Shown here piece by piece: positions 60,371-64,000 of a stretch of 64,000 bases of DNA. Source of the DNA: Paramacrobiotus metropolitanus. Its lineage: Eukaryota; Tardigrada; Eutardigrada; Parachela; Macrobiotidae. Numbering within the stretch: the first letter of the stretch is position 1; each line of letters starts with the position of its first letter. The position numbers and the translations under genes are program-made. The stretch covers positions 520,783-584,782 of the forward strand of contig NW_026570314.1 of NCBI RefSeq assembly GCF_019649055.1, in the 5' to 3' direction. Below the pieces are notes generated by a model that did not search any database, was not told the DNA's origin, and saw only the letters and a program-made list of their open reading frames with translations.

Positions 60371-60766
60371 TTATCTTTTGTCCTCTTGTGCTGCTGCTTG
60401 AGCCGTTTGATGCCTCCTTGCTGTTGAGGTTGCGCAGTTAACGCTTCCGAAATTTTCTCCTACCTTCTTGGATGTTTCACTTAAAACTGTTGTCGCTGCG
60501 TCGCGTAAGTGGGGCTTTGCTGCTTCCATTGCTGCTCTGGCATGTGGTGCCGCTGCTTTAATAACCGGGGCAGCAAAATGCGCTAATTTACTAAACATTG
60601 CGCGCAGGAAATTAGGTAGCATAAATCCGCTGCCATTTTGCATTAAACTCCCGCGATAGCGTGTCATGACGGCTCCATAGCCGTGCTGGCTACTAGCGCC
60701 CGTGGCGGCCCCCGCAAATAAATCCAGATAGAACGATGGTGACGGCTCAAAGAGGATTACGGGCAT
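60371..60766 (-). CDS. Protein VI-like capsid-associated peptide (Polinton PX)
   Basis: Opens MPVILFEPSPSF. Contains a glycine-rich GYGAVMTRYRGSLMQNGSG stretch and then an amphipathic, Ala-rich helix (LRAMFSKLAHFAAPVIKAAAPHARAA). The small membrane-active or capsid-interior proteins of Polintons and adenoviruses look like this and lie between the capsid genes. The end of the penton-like frame leads directly into it. Assignment rests on position and composition. Confidence 0.5.
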   Translation of the reverse strand: MPVILFEPSPSFYLDLFAGAATGASSQHGYGAVMTRYRGSLMQNGSGFMLPNFLRAMFSKLAHFAAPVIKAAAPHARAAMEAAKPHLRDAATTVLSETSKKVGENFGSVNCATSTARRHQTAQAAAQEDKR

Positions 60767-60789
60767 TTTTAGCGATAGTAATACTGAAT

Positions 60790-61697
60790 GGGGCGGAAAT
60801 GCAGCTTTACCATTGACTTTCCAGTCTGAAAATTGCCGCTTCTCCGAGATCAGTTGCAATGTTGATATCAATAGTGTCCAGTCGATCGTATAAAACAGGT
60901 AAATAATGTGGATCCTCAAACCTTTCGGAAACAATTTCGAAGCGAGGAACACTTGCTTTAATGGGGAAAGCGCGCAAAAGCTGCATAGTTTCATCGCCCA
61001 CAATATTGTAGTCGCACTTGTTGCAGTAGACAAAAATTGACTGGTTCCCAATGTGCATATTTACGGGCTTATCTGCTGTCATTGTTATAGACGTCTCCAA
61101 CAGTTGCAACTCTGCCAGGGCTTTCAGCTGGTCGGACAGTGTTGTAGCTGCGGAAGCAAAATTCGTTTTTTCCATTAAAAAATTTTCATATTGTTCAGAC
61201 TGTGCAGCAGAAAATCGTCGTTCTTAAATCCAAGCATACGGGATAGATGCAAAGATGAGGGAGGAAAATCCAGAAAACACGTACGCTGGGAAATTTCACT
61301 TTGAGCTTGGGCTCGGTTGCAAATAATTCTAGTTGGAAAGCCGCCTGTTCTTTCGCTGTAGAATCGCGAAATGGCTTTAACCGTGGTACTTTACTGTTGA
61401 TAAAATTAATGATGTCACTTTTCTCATAGATCCCTGCAGGTACCGTAATTGTGTCCCTCTCCATAGCGAAAACACCGTTGCTATCCATAGAAGTAATTTG
61501 GTCAACGTGCAACGTTTGGGACTGGGTAAATTGTACATTGAATTAGGATACTGTATTTCCACCAATGCCATTTCCCATTGTCCCGGTAGCGATATCACGC
61601 TCTTTAACTTTGTGGTCCATTCAGCTGCATTATTCTTTGGGAACTGTTGCATACAGGCATCAGATGGAAGCGTGACATAAAAGCTATTATGAGCCAT
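60790..61697 (-). CDS. Penton-like minor capsid protein (Polinton PY)
   Basis: Start MAHNSFYVTLPSDACMQQFP at 61697, overlapping the integrase stop by a few bases. Then WEMALVEIQYPNSMYNL. After a slip near 61540 comes ITVPAGIYEKSDIINFIN; after another near 61200, ADKPVNMHIGNQSIFVYC and DTIDINIATDLGEAAIF, the typical ends of animal Polinton minor capsids. Single jelly roll by family. Frames need two or three corrections. Confidence 0.75.
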
Positions 61698-62732
61698 TTC
61701 TGACACGACTGAGTTCGGCTTCGTAATATTTCCCGCGAATTAAGTCCCCGTCTTCATCCAGTAATACGTAGAGGGGCTCGGGCTGTTGTGGTAATACTTG
61801 GTGTATCTTGTAAATTTCCTCCTTAAATGTTGACTCATATCCTTTTTCAAAAAGTGTTTTGTCGATGGCTACTCGTACTGTGTCACCTACGCTGTACTTT
61901 GGCTTTTTCTGCTTTCCCAATAATAATTCTGCATATAGTCGATTGAATATTTGCAGAGAATTGGACTGGCTAACCTCATTAGGCGTGACTTTATGCGAAG
62001 AATGAATTGCGTTGTTGTAACTGTTTACCAAATCTCCCAGAACGTCCCAGTACACTTTAGACTGTCGGTGTCGAAATAATTTCCATATTCGTTTCTTGAG
62101 ATTGCGTATGCCATTTTCAGCTAAGGATGCTTTGATTGCTTTATTTTCAGAAGAGAACAAAAAACCTTTTGGGCTGTCAAAAACTCTTAACATCCTTATT
62201 GTAAAATTCAAGACCTTTGTCCGTTTGCAATTTAATGGGAGCCTGAGTTCTGCAAACACCTTTTCCAACCCAAGTTTTACTTCTAGACCGCTTTTATTCT
62301 TTAGTAGTTGACAGCTCACTTTCTGCTGAAGACGTCGATCACAAACAATATCCAACGGTATCCTTTGTTCTGCTTCGCATATTTTGACATGTCTGCCAGA
62401 TCGGTTTGATATTGCTCCGCTAGGTTTGAGACAACTACGGGGTTTCTTTTGAACCTTTTGCGTCGAGATTTGTGGACTGTATATGGATCCAGATGCTCCA
62501 GCTGTTCCCGCGTTTGTTGATAGTTTGGTGCTTGTGGAAAGTGGCTGCGAAACTTTGAATCCCTGTTAAGCTGCCCGGGTGCTGAGGGTTCAGATACGCT
62601 TGTCGTAGCAGTAGATTGGCCATCGTATTCGTCGTCGCTACTGCTTGATCCATCGCAACAGCTAGATGTGCAGTTCCATGTCATACCTTCACCCAAAGAC
62701 AAAGAAAAGGGAACGCATCCACCACCACTCAT
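61687..62732 (-). CDS. Retroviral-type integrase (Polinton INT)
   Basis: Inserts the element. N-terminal Ser/Asp-rich tail, then DLADMSKYAKQNKGYRWILFVIDVFSRK (first catalytic Asp in DLADM). After slips near 62318 and 62240: KLQTDKGLEFYN (second Asp), then ENGIRNLKKRIWKLF (Glu). The tail has YSVGDTVRVAIDK and GKYYEAEL, the chromodomain-like C-terminus common to Polinton integrases. Three one-base slips but D, D and E are all present. Confidence 0.85.
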
Positions 62733-62992
62733 TTGTTATTAATAGTCATCCAGTTGAACTGGGATTTGGTTCTTGAACCGATGGGACCTTCGATTTGTAA
62801 AGTGTTTTCATCAAATACTTCTCGCTTTGCACGCTTGCGTTTTGCCGGGGGTGCAGGTGGAATAGGAGGGAAAGCATCTAACATACGATCAGGCATATTA
62901 GGGGTACCCACGGCTTTAATAGTTGTACTGGAATGGGGGCACAGATGCTGGAGGCGGAATAACCATTTGGTCAGGGCCGAACGCCGACTCTT

Positions 62993-63541
62993 TCAGCGCC
63001 AAAAGCGAGCCAAGTTTCTTGATAACAGTTCCGCTTTCTCCCATTCGCTTAGCGTATTCCGTGAAATTATATCTCTCATCAAATCGTCCAGTTTTACAAT
63101 ATCCACAACTTCAGTAGGCTGCTGTTGTAATTGGACATCCGTTACAATACGACCAACCGTGTCACTTGCAAGTCTTTTCATTTCGCTCGCGGGAACAATA
63201 TAATGCACTTCCGGTTTCATTTCAGTAAGGCAGTTCCCAAACAGCTGCCAATACAGGTAGAACCGCAGGTAAGAATCCTCCGCGCTGTAATAAAATTTCC
63301 TCTTGCTTCGTAAAGGATATTTTTTGAGGGCAATCAGCTTTAATGGTCGACGCCAACGCTGACACACACCTTTAGCTGATCGGTGGTAAGAGGCACTGAA
63401 TTCTTTACCAAATTCAAAACAAATTTCTTCAAAACAGCGAAGTTGTCGTTTGAAATATTTTCCAAAGAAAACGACGCTGGGTTTCAGCGATCGCAGGGTA
63501 AGGAGAAACGGTGCAAAGTCTTTTAAAATCTGATCACACAT
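62993..63541 (-). CDS. Conserved Polinton accessory protein
   Basis: Begins MCDQILKDFAPFLLTL and contains a basic LKLIALKKYPLRSKRKFYYS segment and HYIVPASEMKRLASD. I recognise this arrangement from the small gene that usually follows the ATPase in animal Polintons; its function is unknown. The reading may continue through a slip into the Pro-rich frame at 62911-62729. Confidence 0.5.
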   Translation of the reverse strand: MCDQILKDFAPFLLTLRSLKPSVVFFGKYFKRQLRCFEEICFEFGKEFSASYHRSAKGVCQRWRRPLKLIALKKYPLRSKRKFYYSAEDSYLRFYLYWQLFGNCLTEMKPEVHYIVPASEMKRLASDTVGRIVTDVQLQQQPTEVVDIVKLDDLMRDIISRNTLSEWEKAELLSRNLARFWR

Positions 63542-63585
63542 TCTTGGGCAAGTTTGTCGTATGTGGATTAATGTAAATTTTATCA

Positions 63586-64000
63586 ACTCTCCCGGTAATA
63601 TTGCTGAACGAATCCTTAAATAGGCAGGTGTGTCCGGTTTCATATCCAAAATGAGAGGTTGAAATGGTTCGGCCGACTTCTCGTAAGCTCCGCTGAGATG
63701 TTTTAAACCAGTCTGCCTTTCTAGAATCTTGATTTGGTTCACATCACGATTATTTTTGAACAGTATAAGATATTGTGCATTAAGATGCACGTCTCGCATA
63801 TAGCAGACCCTTGTTTATATAGGTTATTGAATAATAGAAATACACAGCCGTTTATGGTGTACTTTTTGAGTGAAGAGTTTAGATAAATGCTCATTTTTCA
63901 CCAAACCACTTGCCACGTCATCCAGTATCAACAAAATATTTTGTTTACCATCAAAATAATTTTCATCCTCCACAATTTGTTGAATATTTTTGTCAGTTCA
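63586..64000 (-). CDS. FtsK/HerA-type packaging ATPase (Polinton ATP), partial
   Basis: Genome-packaging ATPase. Visible from the window edge: the Walker B strand ILLILDDV, the following KLFTQKVHHKRLCISIIQ segment, then after a slip near 63810 LNAQYLILFKNNRDVNQIKIL and KPDTPAYLRIRSAILPGE, the usual C-terminus. The Walker A half lies beyond 64000. Confidence 0.8.

Larger units (their letters stand above)
52856..64000 (-). mobile_element. Polinton/Maverick DNA transposon (right-edge partial)
   Basis: Gene set and order on the minus strand (from 64000 down): packaging ATPase, conserved accessory protein, retroviral-type integrase, penton-like minor capsid, protein VI-like peptide, major capsid, small basic peptide, adenovirus-type protease, protein-primed DNA polymerase B. 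This is the full Polinton complement. Frames are disrupted by single-base slips but all catalytic motifs survive. The terminal repeats lie outside what I can identify. Confidence 0.9.

Noticed and set aside
1-64000. CRISPR arrays, bacterial operons, rRNA
   Set aside because: None seen. The Merlin, tail-collar and crystallin-like proteins have bacterial relatives, but intron-bearing neighbours and animal domains argue against bacterial contamination.

Overview
This is nuclear DNA of a small invertebrate animal. Genes are split by short GT..AG introns, carry animal domains (DXO/RAI1, PDZ, BTB-BACK, LRR, PAN), and are packed between many mobile elements. A tardigrade-like or other micro-invertebrate fits (fungal-type GH45 cellulase fused to a PAN domain, large lineage-specific families), but the species is a weak inference. 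Many genes are broken by single-base indels, often in homopolymer runs, in host genes and transposons alike. This looks more like an unpolished long-read assembly than wholesale gene death.

Layout. 1-3.9 kb (+): DXO/RAI1-like gene, 5' end cut by the window edge. 4.9-5.8 kb (+): PAN + GH45 cellulase. 6.3-18.1 kb (-): a large uncharacterised gene ending in a phage tail-collar-type domain; an 8-kb Gypsy-type LTR element (9615-17590) sits exactly at one of its splice donors, and a 3.3-kb fold-back element is nested in the retroelement. 18.1-21.2 kb: no convincing gene. 21.2-34.4 kb (+): a repeat-domain gene whose 11.4-kb intron holds a Merlin transposase and a replication module (RPA70-like, PrimPol, deoxynucleoside kinase, tandem copies of a DUF3987-like ATPase). 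A solo LTR in its next coding exon behaves as a perfect intron. 35.2-36.5 kb (+): BTB/POZ gene. 37.55-38.0 kb (+): secreted crystallin-like protein. 40.1-46.1 kb (+): second DXO/RAI1-like gene. 47.0-48.1 kb (+): secreted LRR-like protein. 49.5-51.2 kb (-): PDZ exons. 51.7-52.3 kb (-): BTB-BACK fragment. 52.9-64 kb (-): Polinton/Maverick with protein-primed DNA polymerase B, protease, capsid proteins, integrase and ATPase, running off the right edge.

How it works together. The left two thirds are host genes whose introns have been filled by mobile DNA. Two insertions of one LTR family share a CAGG/CCTG target duplication that matches a proto-splice site, so the hosts can splice them out without loss. 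The Polinton and the intronic PrimPol/RPA/helicase/kinase cluster are two unrelated DNA-replication systems within 30 kb of each other. The cluster does not match any transposon class I know and is the best candidate here for an undescribed element.
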